64,000 nucleotides of DNA from CAIRDP01 sp037138335 (GTDB taxonomy: Bacteria > Bacteroidota > Bacteroidia > Bacteroidales > FEN-979): positions 121,546-185,545 of the forward strand of contig JBAXIO010000006.1 of assembly GCA_037138335.1 (NCBI GenBank), read 5' to 3'. Positions 24,839 through 35,700 of this stretch are shown here, piece by piece. The translations under genes were made by a program, and so were the position numbers. A model generated the notes under the pieces. That model had not been told where the DNA came from. It did not search any database and saw only the letters and a program-made list of their open reading frames with translations. Positions within the stretch are counted from its first letter, which is position 1. Every line of letters starts with the position of its first letter.

Positions 24839-26974
24839 ATGAAAAAAATACTTCTCATTTCAATGTTGACTATTATGGCAGCAGTTTCTTCAAGCGCCCA
24901 GGTTTCAACGGCTTTAATGGATGCCGGTTCCAACACGGCCGATAACCCGTTTCTTACTGAATGGAAAACCCCCTTCGGCGTACCTCCCTTTGACATTATA
25001 AGGAACGAACATTTTTTTCCTGCATTTATGGCGGGAATAGAACAGCATAATAAGGAGATAGAGGCGATCATTGCAAATACGGCAAGTCCCGACTTTGAAA
25101 ATACGCTGGACGCTTTTGATAAGAGCGGTAACCTGCTGGAGAAAGTCAGTTCCGTATTTTTTGGCCTTAATGGCGCAAATACAAATCAACAAATGCAGGA
25201 TATTGCAAAAAAACTTTCTCCCCTTTTAAGCAAACATAACGATGATATTAACCTCAATTCAAAGCTTTTTGATCGTATTAAAGTTATATATAATACCCGT
25301 GAGCAGATAAAATACGAACCCGATCAGCTCAGACTTATTGAAGAGACGTATAAGAATTTCGTAAGGGGGGGGGCCAACCTTGATTCCGCCGGGAAGATTA
25401 AACTAAGGGAATTGAATAAAGGGATAAGCCTGCTTCAACTTACTTTCGGGCAAAACCTTTTAGCCGAGAACAATTCCTACAAACTTATTATCGATAAAAA
25501 AGCCGATCTGTCGGGCCTGCCGGAGGATGCAATAGCAACCGCTGCCCAGGCGGCCAATGCCGATACGGCCACAAAAGGGAAGTGGGTCTTTACGCTTCAG
25601 AACCCAAGCGTCATGCCTTTCCTGCAGTTTTCCGATAAACGTGAGTTGAGGGCGAAAATATTTGCAGCTTATACCAACCGTTGCAATAATAACAACTCCA
25701 GAGATAATAAGAAAATCATTGAATCGCTTGTGAAAATGAGGGACCAGAAAGCGAAGCTGATGGGCTATCCCAATTTCGCAGCTTATGTCCTGGATGACCG
25801 TATGGCTAAGACACCAGCAAATGTTTACGACCTGCTGAAGCAGGTATGGACACCTGCCCTGGCCATGGCAAAGAAAGAAAGGGATGACATGCAGCAGATT
25901 ATTAACAAGAACCCCGAAAAATTCGGCCTTATGGGCTGGGATTGGCGCTATTACAGTGAAAAGGTAAGGAAAGCGCGTTTCGACCTGGACGAGGAAACCG
26001 TTAAACCCTATTTCAAACTGGAAAACGTAAGGGAGGGTATTTTCTTCGTTGCCGGTAAACTTTACGGGATCACTTTTACAGAGGTTAAGGATGCACCAAC
26101 ATATTGCAAGGGAGTCGACCTTTATGAATGCCGTGATAATGACGGCAGCCTCCTGGGTGTGGTGTACATGGATTTCTATCCCCGCGCAGGCAAACGCGGA
26201 GGAGCCTGGTGCGGCAGCTACCGTTCCCAATCCTATCAGGACGGGAAACGTGTTGCACCTGTTATGACCATTGTTTGTAATTTTTCAACTCCCGCCGGCG
26301 ACAAACCCGCCCTTCTCACAGCCGATGAGGTTAAAACTTTCTTCCATGAATTCGGCCATAACCTTGCAGGGCTTTTCAGGAATGTCAGGTATCAGGGAAT
26401 AGGAGGTGTGCCACGCGATTTCGTTGAATTACCATCACAGATCAATGAACATTGGGCATTCGAACCTGAAATACTGAATTTTTATGCAAAACACTATCTG
26501 ACAGGGGAAGTTATTCCACAGGAACTGGTTGACAAGATCGTGAAAAGCGAAAAATTCGGTGAAGGTTTTAAGACAACCGAATACCTTGCTGCTTCATTCC
26601 TTGATATGGATTACCATGCTTCAGCGGAAGCAGCAGGGAAACTGGATGTTTTAAAATTCGAAGAGTCGTCAATGAAGAAAATAGGCCTGATTGACCAGAT
26701 ACCTCCCCGGTACAGGTCTACTTATTTCCAGCATACAATGACAGGAGGGTATACAGCGGGATATTACAGCTATATATGGGCCGAGGTGCTTGATTCCGAT
26801 GCGTTCCAGGCTTTCAAAGAGACCGGGAATATTTTCGACCAGGCAACGGCTAAAAAGTTCAGGACCTGCATTCTTGAAAAGGGGGGATCTAAAGATGCGA
26901 TGGAGATGTATCTGGATTTCCGCGGTAAAAAACCTTCCATCGATCCGCTTCTTGAAAACCGGGGTCTGAAATAA
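24839..26974 (+). CDS. dcp: M3-family peptidyl-dipeptidase (Dcp-like), exported
   Basis: Zinc metallopeptidase releasing C-terminal dipeptides. 711 residues from the ATG at 24839; the frame is open upstream into rnz, but this ATG begins a clear signal peptide (KKILLISMLTIMAAVSSSAQ). The zinc motif FFHEFGHNLAGLF (HExxH) lies near residues 499-511, with the downstream Glu ligand region following, and the substrate-binding HTMTGGYTAGYYSYIWAE segment near the C-terminus. Likely periplasmic peptide recycling. Confidence 0.93.
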   Translation: MKKILLISMLTIMAAVSSSAQVSTALMDAGSNTADNPFLTEWKTPFGVPPFDIIRNEHFFPAFMAGIEQHNKEIEAIIANTASPDFENTLDAFDKSGNLLEKVSSVFFGLNGANTNQQMQDIAKKLSPLLSKHNDDINLNSKLFDRIKVIYNTREQIKYEPDQLRLIEETYKNFVRGGANLDSAGKIKLRELNKGISLLQLTFGQNLLAENNSYKLIIDKKADLSGLPEDAIATAAQAANADTATKGKWVFTLQNPSVMPFLQFSDKRELRAKIFAAYTNRCNNNNSRDNKKIIESLVKMRDQKAKLMGYPNFAAYVLDDRMAKTPANVYDLLKQVWTPALAMAKKERDDMQQIINKNPEKFGLMGWDWRYYSEKVRKARFDLDEETVKPYFKLENVREGIFFVAGKLYGITFTEVKDAPTYCKGVDLYECRDNDGSLLGVVYMDFYPRAGKRGGAWCGSYRSQSYQDGKRVAPVMTIVCNFSTPAGDKPALLTADEVKTFFHEFGHNLAGLFRNVRYQGIGGVPRDFVELPSQINEHWAFEPEILNFYAKHYLTGEVIPQELVDKIVKSEKFGEGFKTTEYLAASFLDMDYHASAEAAGKLDVLKFEESSMKKIGLIDQIPPRYRSTYFQHTMTGGYTAGYYSYIWAEVLDSDAFQAFKETGNIFDQATAKKFRTCILEKGGSKDAMEMYLDFRGKKPSIDPLLENRGLK

Positions 26975-27028
26975 GCACTTCCCCTTTATTATTTAGAATT
27001 TTTCGTTTCTTTTGCTCAATTACTTTCG

Positions 27029-27036
27029 TATATTTG
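27029..27036 (+). promoter_or_regulatory. -7 promoter element for the signalling unit
   Basis: TATATTTG, exact TAnnTTTG, 66 nt before the ATG at 27103. A TTG at 27012-27014 is closer (14 nt) than usual. Confidence 0.35.
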
Positions 27037-27102
27037 TTCGGAAGCGTGAATATTTTCACGTCGGCTTACTGCATTATTCACAATTAATGGAGAAATCTGC
27101 CG

Positions 27103-28836
27103 ATGAAAGACAAAGAACTTAAAATCCTGGCGATTGACGACAACCAGGATAACCTTACCACCCTGAAAGCGGTTATTGCCGATGCAATCCCGGGCACGAA
27201 AGTAATTACTGCTCTTGAGGGCAATTCCGGCATCAGCCTGGCCCTTTCAGAGAATCCTGATGTGATCCTCCTGGATATCGTAATGCCTGTAATTGACGGG
27301 CTCGCCGTTTGCCAGAGATTAAAACAGGATAGTCGTATCAGCCATATTCCGGTCATTATGCTCACAGCTTTAAAGACTGACCGTAAAACCCGTATCAAAG
27401 CCCTTGAAGCCGGGGCCGAGTCCTTCCTGGCCAAACCCCTTGATGAAGTTGAACTGATTGCACAGGTAAAGGCCATGGCGAAAATCAAGAAGTCGGCCGA
27501 CTTTCAACGGATGGAAAAATCTCAACTCACCGCCCTTGTCGCAGAACGAACCCATGAGATTGAAAAAGAGCTGGAGGAACGAAGGAAAGCTGAAGATGAA
27601 CTGCAGAAAGCGAATGACAGGCTGAAGCAAACCCAGCTTGCAACATTAACCCTGATTGAAGATCTGAGAAAAGAAATTAATTCAAGGGAAAAAACCGAAT
27701 CTGAACTTGTAATCGCCAAAAACAACGCTGAAGAAAGTGACCGTTTGAAATCAGCCTTTCTTGCCAATATGTCACATGAGATCAGGACCCCGATGAATGG
27801 CATTATCGGTTTTTCAGAGCTACTCAAGGAGCCTGACCTGGGCCTGGCCGAAAGGGACAGGTACATCACTATTATAAACGATAATTGCCAGCAGCTTCTC
27901 CACATCATCAGTGACATTATTGATATTTCAAAAGTTGAAGCAGGCCTTGTGGAACCTGATAATGTTGAATTCTCCCTTAACGAACTCATAGATTCACTGG
28001 CCGGTAATTATCAGCCAAAGGCCTCCACAAAAGGACTTAAACTCACACTTCACAAAGAGTCAGACAGTGTAGGAAACATAACAGGTGACCAGACAAAACT
28101 GAGGCAGATATTGGAAAACCTGCTTACCAACGCCATTAAATTCACTCAGAAAGGTTTGGTTGACTTCGGGTACAAACTTAAGGGCAATAATCTTGAGTTT
28201 TATGTGAAGGACACAGGGATAGGGATCTCTTATGAGCACCGAAAGTCGATTTTTGATCGTTTCTACCAGGTTGAAAGTGGTTTAGCAAGAAAATACGGAG
28301 GCACTGGTCTCGGGTTATCCATCTCAAACGCTTTTGTGAAGAAACTTGGAGGAGAGATCCAGGTGGAATCCATCCCAGGCCAGGGATCCTGTTTCAGATT
28401 TTCACTGCCTTATGTCCCTGCCGGGAAAATGGAAGAAATCACCACCCCCGCAACGAAAGATGTGTTTAATATTACCGGAAAAACCATCCTGATCGTTGAG
28501 GATGAACCTGATAATTTTGACCTTCTGAACATCATATTGGGAAGATTGAAGATTAATATACTGCATGCATGGAATGGTAAGGAAGCCATGCAGATATTTA
28601 CAGAGCATGCCGAAATAGACCTGGTGCTTATGGACTTTAAACTGCCCGATAAACCCGGTCAGGAAATAACCGGCGAAATGCTGAATTTGCGTTCGGATGT
28701 GCCAGTAATTGCAACTACCGCTTACGCCATGAGCGGCGACAAGGAAAAAGCCATTAGGGCCGGCTGTAAAAGTTACCTTTCAAAACCAATCCGGTCCGAT
28801 GAACTGATGGCTGCATTAAAGGCATTTCTGAATTGA
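27103..28836 (+). CDS. Receiver-histidine kinase-receiver protein
   Basis: 577 residues, no membrane segment. Domains in order: receiver 1 (residues 7-125, Asp58 in LLDIVMP), a coiled coil (about 140-215), HisKA (His225 in SHEIRTPMNG), HATPase_c (about 330-450, DTGIGIS and GTGLGLSIS), and receiver 2 (about 460-577, Asp511 in LMDFKLPDKPG). It looks like a phosphorelay hub taking input from another kinase. It is followed by a CheR-type methyltransferase (37 nt) and a large membrane hybrid kinase (36 nt later), all on one strand. Confidence 0.93.
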   Translation: MKDKELKILAIDDNQDNLTTLKAVIADAIPGTKVITALEGNSGISLALSENPDVILLDIVMPVIDGLAVCQRLKQDSRISHIPVIMLTALKTDRKTRIKALEAGAESFLAKPLDEVELIAQVKAMAKIKKSADFQRMEKSQLTALVAERTHEIEKELEERRKAEDELQKANDRLKQTQLATLTLIEDLRKEINSREKTESELVIAKNNAEESDRLKSAFLANMSHEIRTPMNGIIGFSELLKEPDLGLAERDRYITIINDNCQQLLHIISDIIDISKVEAGLVEPDNVEFSLNELIDSLAGNYQPKASTKGLKLTLHKESDSVGNITGDQTKLRQILENLLTNAIKFTQKGLVDFGYKLKGNNLEFYVKDTGIGISYEHRKSIFDRFYQVESGLARKYGGTGLGLSISNAFVKKLGGEIQVESIPGQGSCFRFSLPYVPAGKMEEITTPATKDVFNITGKTILIVEDEPDNFDLLNIILGRLKINILHAWNGKEAMQIFTEHAEIDLVLMDFKLPDKPGQEITGEMLNLRSDVPVIATTAYAMSGDKEKAIRAGCKSYLSKPIRSDELMAALKAFLN

Positions 28837-28873
28837 TTGTCTTATCCCGTTCTCTGATTAAACGAGAAGTTCC

Positions 28874-29689
28874 ATGTGTATGAAGACCATTGCGGAGGTA
28901 ATGAGCAGGGAGTATAAGGCTGATATTTCCAGGTATGAAAAATCCTTCCTGGAGAAATCCGTTGAAAAGAGGCTGATTGCTTTAAATATTAAAAGCCTTT
29001 CCAGTTTCTCTGAATTACTGGCCAGGGATGAAAATGAAGCAGGTGTTTTTCTGAATTCACTTAGTGTTTGTTACAGTGAGTTCTTCAGGAATTCCCTGAC
29101 ATTTGCGTTGCTCGAGCAGCTTATTTTGCCGGGCCTTATAGAGGAGAAGCAGGCAAATTCAGAAATCAGGATTTGGTCGGCTGCATGCGCTGCAGGCCAG
29201 GAGCCTTATTCGATCGCCATGCTGCTTGACGATCTCATCCGCAGAAAAGAAGAAAAATCCAGGTTCAGGATATTCGGTACAGACGTTTCTGAGAAAGAGC
29301 TTGAAAGAGCAAGAAAAGGGGTGTATTGTTTATCTGACGTTCAAAATATCAGAACAGGCCTGGTCATGAAGTATTTTATACAGAAAGGAGAAAACTATAC
29401 AATTTCAGATAAGATAAAGGGCCATGTCGATTTTTCATTTCATGATCTCCTTGATACTAATTATATCAGTCCGGCTTCAAGTATCTTCGGGGATTTCGAT
29501 TTGGTATGCTGCAGTAACCTGCTGTTTTATTATAATCCTGACATCAGGCAGCAGATCCTGAACAGGCTGTACCTTTCACTTTCACCCGGAGGATACCTGG
29601 TAACAGGTGAAGCGGAAAGGGATATTGTTCAACGGCATAAATTCATCCCGGTCGCGGCTCCATCAGCTGTTTTCCGGAAACGAAGATAG
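28874..29689 (+). CDS. CheR-type protein-glutamate methyltransferase
   Basis: 271 residues. The N-terminal all-alpha CheR domain (to about 75) is followed by the SAM-binding domain: EIRIWSAACAAGQEPYSIAM (about 96-115) matches the CheR signature W-aCAtGqEpYSiAm, then FGTDVSEKELERARKGVY and DLVCCSNLLFYY. It lacks the C-terminal TPR or pentapeptide extension. No CheB, CheA, CheW or methyl-accepting protein is nearby, so its target may be the 4-helix sensor of the next gene. A second ATG at 28880 is also possible. Confidence 0.88.
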   Translation: MCMKTIAEVMSREYKADISRYEKSFLEKSVEKRLIALNIKSLSSFSELLARDENEAGVFLNSLSVCYSEFFRNSLTFALLEQLILPGLIEEKQANSEIRIWSAACAAGQEPYSIAMLLDDLIRRKEEKSRFRIFGTDVSEKELERARKGVYCLSDVQNIRTGLVMKYFIQKGENYTISDKIKGHVDFSFHDLLDTNYISPASSIFGDFDLVCCSNLLFYYNPDIRQQILNRLYLSLSPGGYLVTGEAERDIVQRHKFIPVAAPSAVFRKRR

Positions 29690-29725
29690 TCCCCCGTGTA
29701 ATTAATTCATAATGAATAACACAGT

Positions 29726-32707
29726 ATGAAATTGAAAAACCTGAAAATAAGAGCCCAGTTGCAGCTTGGCATGGGGTTGATCGTTCTCTTTGTTCTTATA
29801 CTCGGCTCTGTGGCATGGTACCAGGCCGACATCTTATGGAAGCAAACGGAAGGCTTGTATAACCACCCTCTTAAAGTCAGGCGGGCAATTTCGGAACTGA
29901 CAGCCGATGTTCTCAAAATACACAGGAGCCTTAAGGATATCATCCTGGCAGAAGATCCGAAAAGAAGGGAAGAAGAAGTAAACGAGATCAACCTTTGTGA
30001 GTCTGACGCTTTTATTCAGATCGACAGTCTGTCGAAGCATTATCTTGGCTCACATAAAGATGTCGTTGATATCAATAATGCCCTCATTCAGTGGAAAGGG
30101 ATAAGGGAATCGACACTGAATATTTTAAAGGATAACCAGGTCAGAGAGGCTGCAAAAAGAACCACGCATGGAGGGCAGGGAGGGGCCCAGGTTGATTTGA
30201 TCCTGAAGGAGATCAGCGATGTTAGCCAGTTTTCCTATGAAAGAGCCGCCAAGTATTACAGTGAGGCCGGTGAGAGCAAGAAAATGCTGGAACGGCTTCT
30301 GCTCATTCTTATTTTTTCCCTACTTGCCTTAACTTTTATTATCGTTATGGCAATTCTCAGGAGCCTGAGGGTTCCGCTGGAAGAGATGATGAATGTTGCC
30401 GATGATTTCCGTGAAGGAAACCTGGAAGCAAGAATGAAATATTCGTCAGAAAACGAACTCGGGGAGCTTGCCGCGTCGTTTAACCGGCTGGCTGAGGCCA
30501 ATATGAATGAGATCAGGTGCAGGGAACTCCTGAACAATATCTCCGACATTATGTTAAGGGAAGATGCATTGCATCCGTTCTGCCTGAATGTGATCAGCAT
30601 TATCATGAAGTCGACAGGTTCACAACTTGGTGCGGTTTATATGCTGAATAATGAGAATACCTTATTTGAGCCCCTGGTAACTATTGGTCTGAAGCATGAT
30701 CTTGCCAGGCCTTTTTCAAAAGATATTTTTGAAGGCCAGTTCGGGTTGTCGGTTGCAAGCAGGCAGATCACCCACCTGAAAGATATCCCGGCCGACACAC
30801 CAATGATTTTCCAGACAATCGCAGGTGATTTCCGGCCCAGGGAAATGATCAGCATTCCTATACTCTCCGGAAACGAGATAATGGTCATGGTGTCCCTTGC
30901 CAGCCTCGGCACTTTTTCAAACGAAGCACTGCGACTTGTTAATGATATCTATCCAACCCTTACAGCCCGCTTTAACGGTATTCTGGGGCATCAGAAGATC
31001 CTCGAATTTTCGGAAAAACTTGAATCACAGAACCGTGAACTGGATGAAAGGGCCAAAGAACTGGGCGTACAGGGGCAGGAACTGAGTGAGCAGAACCTGG
31101 AACTGGAAATGCAGAAAGGCCAGCTGGATGAAGCCAGCAGGCTTAAAAGCACTTTCCTTTCCAATATGAGCCATGAACTGAGGACTCCCCTGAATTCGGT
31201 CATTGCGCTTTCGGGGGTACTTAGCCGCCGTCTTCTCAACTTAATACCGGAGGATGAATACAGCTATATCGAGATCATTGAAAGGAACGGAAGGAACCTC
31301 CTGGCCCTGATCAACAATGTTCTGGATCTTTCACGAATAGAAGCAGGGCATGAGGAAATATTGGCTTCGAACTTCAATATATTTGATCTTGCGGATGAGC
31401 TTGAGGGAATGCTGGGCATTCAGGCAAAAAGCAAGAATATCGCCCTCGTGAACCTTATTGGTCATGATCTTCCTGATATCAGGTCAGACTACCCGAAATG
31501 CCGCCATATCCTGCAGAACCTTGTTTCCAACGCAGTCAAGTTCACCGAGCAGGGAAAAGTCACTATTGAAGCGAGGCAGGAAGAAAATGAAATGATCGTC
31601 ACAGTTACCGATACCGGCATAGGTATTTCAAAGGATGAACTGCCTTTTATCTTTGACGAGTTCCGACAGGTTGACGGAAGTTCATCGAAACGCTTTGGGG
31701 GGACCGGACTGGGCCTTGCCATTGCAAAAAAGTATGCCAGACTGCTTCACGGTGAGATCAGGGTTGAAAGCCAGCCCGGTGTGGGCTCCAAGTTTACTCT
31801 GATATTGCCGATGATGCTTAACCCCTATAAAACATCCGATGTAAGCGAGGATAATAAAATATACAGGCATGTTCCCAGGTCTTCCGGATTCCATGCTTCA
31901 GAATCCGGGGCAGGAAAAACCATCCTTGTATTTGAAGACAGTGAAGCTGCGATAATCCAGATCACCGATATCCTGACCGAACAATCTTATACAGTTCATG
32001 TTTCCAGGGACGGAAAGGATGCAATTGACCAGATCAAATTGTTTCATCCCGATGCTATAATCCTGGACCTTATGATGCCCGATGTTGACGGCTTCCAGGT
32101 TCTTAAAATGATCAGGGAAACAGCCGAAACTTCAAAGATCCCGGTCCTTATACTCACCGCCAAACATATTACCAAAGAAGACCTGAGCTTCCTGAAAGGA
32201 AATAATATCCACCAGCTCATCCAGAAAGGGGATGTGGGCAGGATCGAACTTCTCGCTACCATTGATAATATGGTTAATCCCAAACACGAAGCTGTAAGGC
32301 CGAAAAGTACCGTTCAGCCTGTGCCCGAACGAAAAGGCAAACCACTTATCCTGGTGGTCGAAGATAACCCTGATAATATGAAAACCGCCAGGGCCATACT
32401 AAGCCAGGAGTATATGGTAATTGAAGCTTATGACGGTTCAGAGGGTGTACAGCAGGCCCTGGCACATAAACCCGACCTTATCCTCATGGACATGTCGCTT
32501 CCTGTAATGGATGGCTTCGAAGCCTTCGATGCGATCAGGAAGTCGGAAGAGCATAAACACATCCCTATTATTGCATTGACCGCGAGTGCCATGAAAGGCA
32601 GCCGTGAAGAGATACTGGAATACGGCTTCGATGATTATATTTCAAAACCCATAGATGAACCAATGTTCTGGCGTGTTTTGAGATATTACCTGGGAGAGCC
32701 GGGGTGA
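29726..32707 (+). CDS. Hybrid sensor histidine kinase with HAMP, GAF and two receivers
   Basis: 993 residues. Transmembrane helix 1 (about 12-32), a periplasmic helical sensor domain of the 4HB/CHASE3 type (33-190), helix 2 (192-212), HAMP (213-265), GAF-like domain (about 275-420), coiled coil (425-475), HisKA (His483 in SHELRTPLNS), HATPase_c (DTGIGIS, GTGLGLAIAKK) and two receivers (Asp781 in LDLMMPD, Asp922 in LMDMSLP). The MCP-like sensor half next to a CheR-type gene is suggestive. The last 22 nt overlap the convergent flavoprotein gene. Confidence 0.93.
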   Translation: MKLKNLKIRAQLQLGMGLIVLFVLILGSVAWYQADILWKQTEGLYNHPLKVRRAISELTADVLKIHRSLKDIILAEDPKRREEEVNEINLCESDAFIQIDSLSKHYLGSHKDVVDINNALIQWKGIRESTLNILKDNQVREAAKRTTHGGQGGAQVDLILKEISDVSQFSYERAAKYYSEAGESKKMLERLLLILIFSLLALTFIIVMAILRSLRVPLEEMMNVADDFREGNLEARMKYSSENELGELAASFNRLAEANMNEIRCRELLNNISDIMLREDALHPFCLNVISIIMKSTGSQLGAVYMLNNENTLFEPLVTIGLKHDLARPFSKDIFEGQFGLSVASRQITHLKDIPADTPMIFQTIAGDFRPREMISIPILSGNEIMVMVSLASLGTFSNEALRLVNDIYPTLTARFNGILGHQKILEFSEKLESQNRELDERAKELGVQGQELSEQNLELEMQKGQLDEASRLKSTFLSNMSHELRTPLNSVIALSGVLSRRLLNLIPEDEYSYIEIIERNGRNLLALINNVLDLSRIEAGHEEILASNFNIFDLADELEGMLGIQAKSKNIALVNLIGHDLPDIRSDYPKCRHILQNLVSNAVKFTEQGKVTIEARQEENEMIVTVTDTGIGISKDELPFIFDEFRQVDGSSSKRFGGTGLGLAIAKKYARLLHGEIRVESQPGVGSKFTLILPMMLNPYKTSDVSEDNKIYRHVPRSSGFHASESGAGKTILVFEDSEAAIIQITDILTEQSYTVHVSRDGKDAIDQIKLFHPDAIILDLMMPDVDGFQVLKMIRETAETSKIPVLILTAKHITKEDLSFLKGNNIHQLIQKGDVGRIELLATIDNMVNPKHEAVRPKSTVQPVPERKGKPLILVVEDNPDNMKTARAILSQEYMVIEAYDGSEGVQQALAHKPDLILMDMSLPVMDGFEAFDAIRKSEEHKHIPIIALTASAMKGSREEILEYGFDDYISKPIDEPMFWRVLRYYLGEPG

Positions 32708-35700
32708 TTATAAACCCTGCCTGAAAGTGCGTCGAACAGGACCTCTGCGGGGTGAAGCGCCTTCCTGCCGGTTCCGTCTTTTATCTGGTGCCTGCAGCTT
32801 GTACCTGCTGCAGCAATAATGACTGCGGATGAGGTTTTCCTGATCTCGGGAAACAGCACCAGTTCCCCGACTTTCATCGACACCTCGTAATGTTCCTTTT
32901 CATAACCAAAAGCACCTGCCATGCCGCAGCAGCCCGATTTTATCTCTTCTACTGAATAATTAACGGGAAGCGACAACATTTTCAAGGTGGTATCTGTTGA
33001 TGCAAGGGCTTTCTGATGGCAATGCCCGTGAAGCTTGACTTTTGCCGGCTCCGAAGTGAACTGCATTGGGCTTATCCTCCCCTCTGAAACCTCCCTCATT
33101 ATAAATTCGTCATACAAAAAGCAGGATCCCGAAAGCTTTACAGCCTGCTCCCTTAATCCCGGCCCTGCAAGGTCGGGGTACTCGTCCCTGAAACCCAGGA
33201 TTGCCGATGGCTCAATACCCACAAGGGGGACCTCTGGTGAAACAAGCCCTGAAAAGGTCCTGATGTTATTTGCAGCAATGGTTCTGGCTTTGCGAATCAG
33301 GCCCTTCGAAAGGAAAGTCCTCCCGCTTAAATCATGGTCTTTAAACAATACTTCATAACCAAGATGGTTGAACAGGAGGACTGTTTTAATACCCGTTTCA
33401 ACATCATTATAATTTGAAAACTCATCCACAAAAAGGTATAAGCTGCCATTCTTTTTACCCAGGCCGGCATTCAGTGCGGGGAGGTTCTTCCCCAGCCAAT
33501 GTTTCAGGGTTGTTTTATGAAGTAATGGGATACTGCGGGCGCCGGCAAAGCCGAGCATCTTTTTTGAGATAGCCGAAAAGAATGAATTCTTCTGAAAGAA
33601 ATTAAAAATGCCCGGTACCATGCTCCCGAGACGGTTTATACTGCTGATGTATGCTATGAGCCGCGACCGCAATGGGATCCCGTTGGAATCATAATAATGC
33701 TGGAGAAATTCAGCCTTCAGTTTAGCTATATCAACATTTGAAGGGCATTCGCTTTTGCAGGCTTTGCAGCTCAGGCAGAGGTCCATTACCATGTAAATTT
33801 CGGCATGGTCAAAGGGGTTTGATTTAGTTGAATTGGTAAGAAATTCGCGCAGGATATTTGCCCGGGCCCTGGTCGTCGAATTTTCATCACCCATGGCCAT
33901 ATATGAAGGGCACATCCATTTCCCGGTGACTACATTGTTCCTGCAGTCGGCCGAGCCATTGCATTGCTCAGCGGCCCTCAGTATGCCATGGCTTGATGTA
34001 AAGTCGAAATATGTTTCAAACTCCTTTGCCGGCGCACCCGGCTCATACCTGAGGCTGGAGTTCATTTTCGGCGTTCCGACGATCTTGTTCGGATTAAAGA
34101 TATTGCCCGGATCCCAGCATTTCTTGATTTCCTCAAGCAAGGCATAGTTGTGATCACCAATCATGAGCGGGATAAACTCCCCCCTCAGCCTTCCGTCACC
34201 ATGCTCCCCGCTAAGTGAACCGTGGTATTTCTTCACGATCTTCGCCGTTTCAAGGGCGACGGTATGAAACAGTTCAACGTCAGCAGGGTCTTTGAGATTT
34301 AATACGGGCCTGAGGTGGAGTTCCCCCGATCCTACGTGGGCATAATAAACGCAGTTAAGCCCCAGTCCTGCCAGCATGGCATCAAAATCCCTGATGTAAC
34401 CAGGCAGGGCAGAGGGGCTCACTGCCGTGTCCTCTGTGACGGGAACCGGTTTGCGGTCACCTGGGTAATTGGAAAGAACCCCTAAGCCGGCTTTCCTGAG
34501 ATCCCACACACGCTTGAGTTCAGGAGGGAAGACCATCGGAAAATGGTAACCAAATCCCGCATCCCGCATCTCAGCTTCCATTAAACGGCATATATCGGTG
34601 ATCTCATCCCTGGTCTCCCTGGCAAACTCAACGATCAGAATGGCTCCCGGGTCCCCTTCAATGAAGAACCGGTTCCAACGTTGTGTTATATTGTCTTTGG
34701 TACAGTCCATGATGGCCTTGTCCATCAGTTCAACGGAACCGGGTGCATATCTAAGGGCAATGAGATTTGCCTGAAGGGCCTCGGCAATGGTGTTGCAGTG
34801 AACACAAACGAGGGCTTTTTGTTTCGGGGGCAAAGGGACCAGGTTCAATTTGATCTCGGTCATGAACATGAGCGTTCCTTCTGAGCCGGCGATAAGTTTA
34901 CAGAAGTTAAATGATGAAATCCTGTCATCATGAGCCATGAGCCATGAGGCATGAGGCATGTGTGGATACTGCTCACAAGTTTCGCTCCCCTTGGAAAACG
35001 GCTCCGTCTCCAACAGCAGATCGATGGCATAACCTGTATTGCGCCGATGGATTGCCGGATCGGGGTATTGGCTGCGAATCTCCTCCTGGTTTGAAGGATC
35101 GGAAAGGATATCCCGCATCTGCCTGTAGATCTTGTTTTCGAGAGTATCGCCCTGGCATTTTTCCTCAAATTCCTGCAGACTGAGGCCGGTGAATTCCACT
35201 TCCGAACCATCGCTGAGGAAGCCACTGACCGAGAGCACATGGTCGCGGGTGCTGCCGTACAAAATCGAATGTGCACCACAGGAATTATTTCCAACCATAC
35301 CGCCTATCATACAACGGCTGGAGGTGGAAGTCTCCGGACCGAAGAACAAACCCTGCTTCTCAACCACTTTATTAAGCTCATCAAGGATAACCCCCGGCTC
35401 AACCCTTACCCAATGCTCGCCGGCATTGATCTCAAGGATTGATGTCATATGCTTGCTAACGTCAACCACAAGGCCTGAGCCTACTACCTGGCCGGCGAGG
35501 GATGTACCCGCAGTGCGGGGGATAAGCGGGATGTTGTTAAGGGAGGCAAAAAGGATGAGTTTTTTAATATCTTCCTTGTGTTTTGGCCGCACAACCCCGG
35601 CAGGGATCTCACGGTATGCCGAGGCGTCGGTGGCATACATCAGGTTCCATGCAGTATCGGTATATAATTCCCCCGCCAGCTCCGGCCTGAGTGTCTCCAG

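Noticed and set aside
25460..26230. Minus-strand open frame of 256 codons
   Set aside because: Antisense to the M3 dipeptidase gene, whose zinc motif and signal peptide are clear; low-complexity Cys/His/Ile-rich product typical of a shadow frame.
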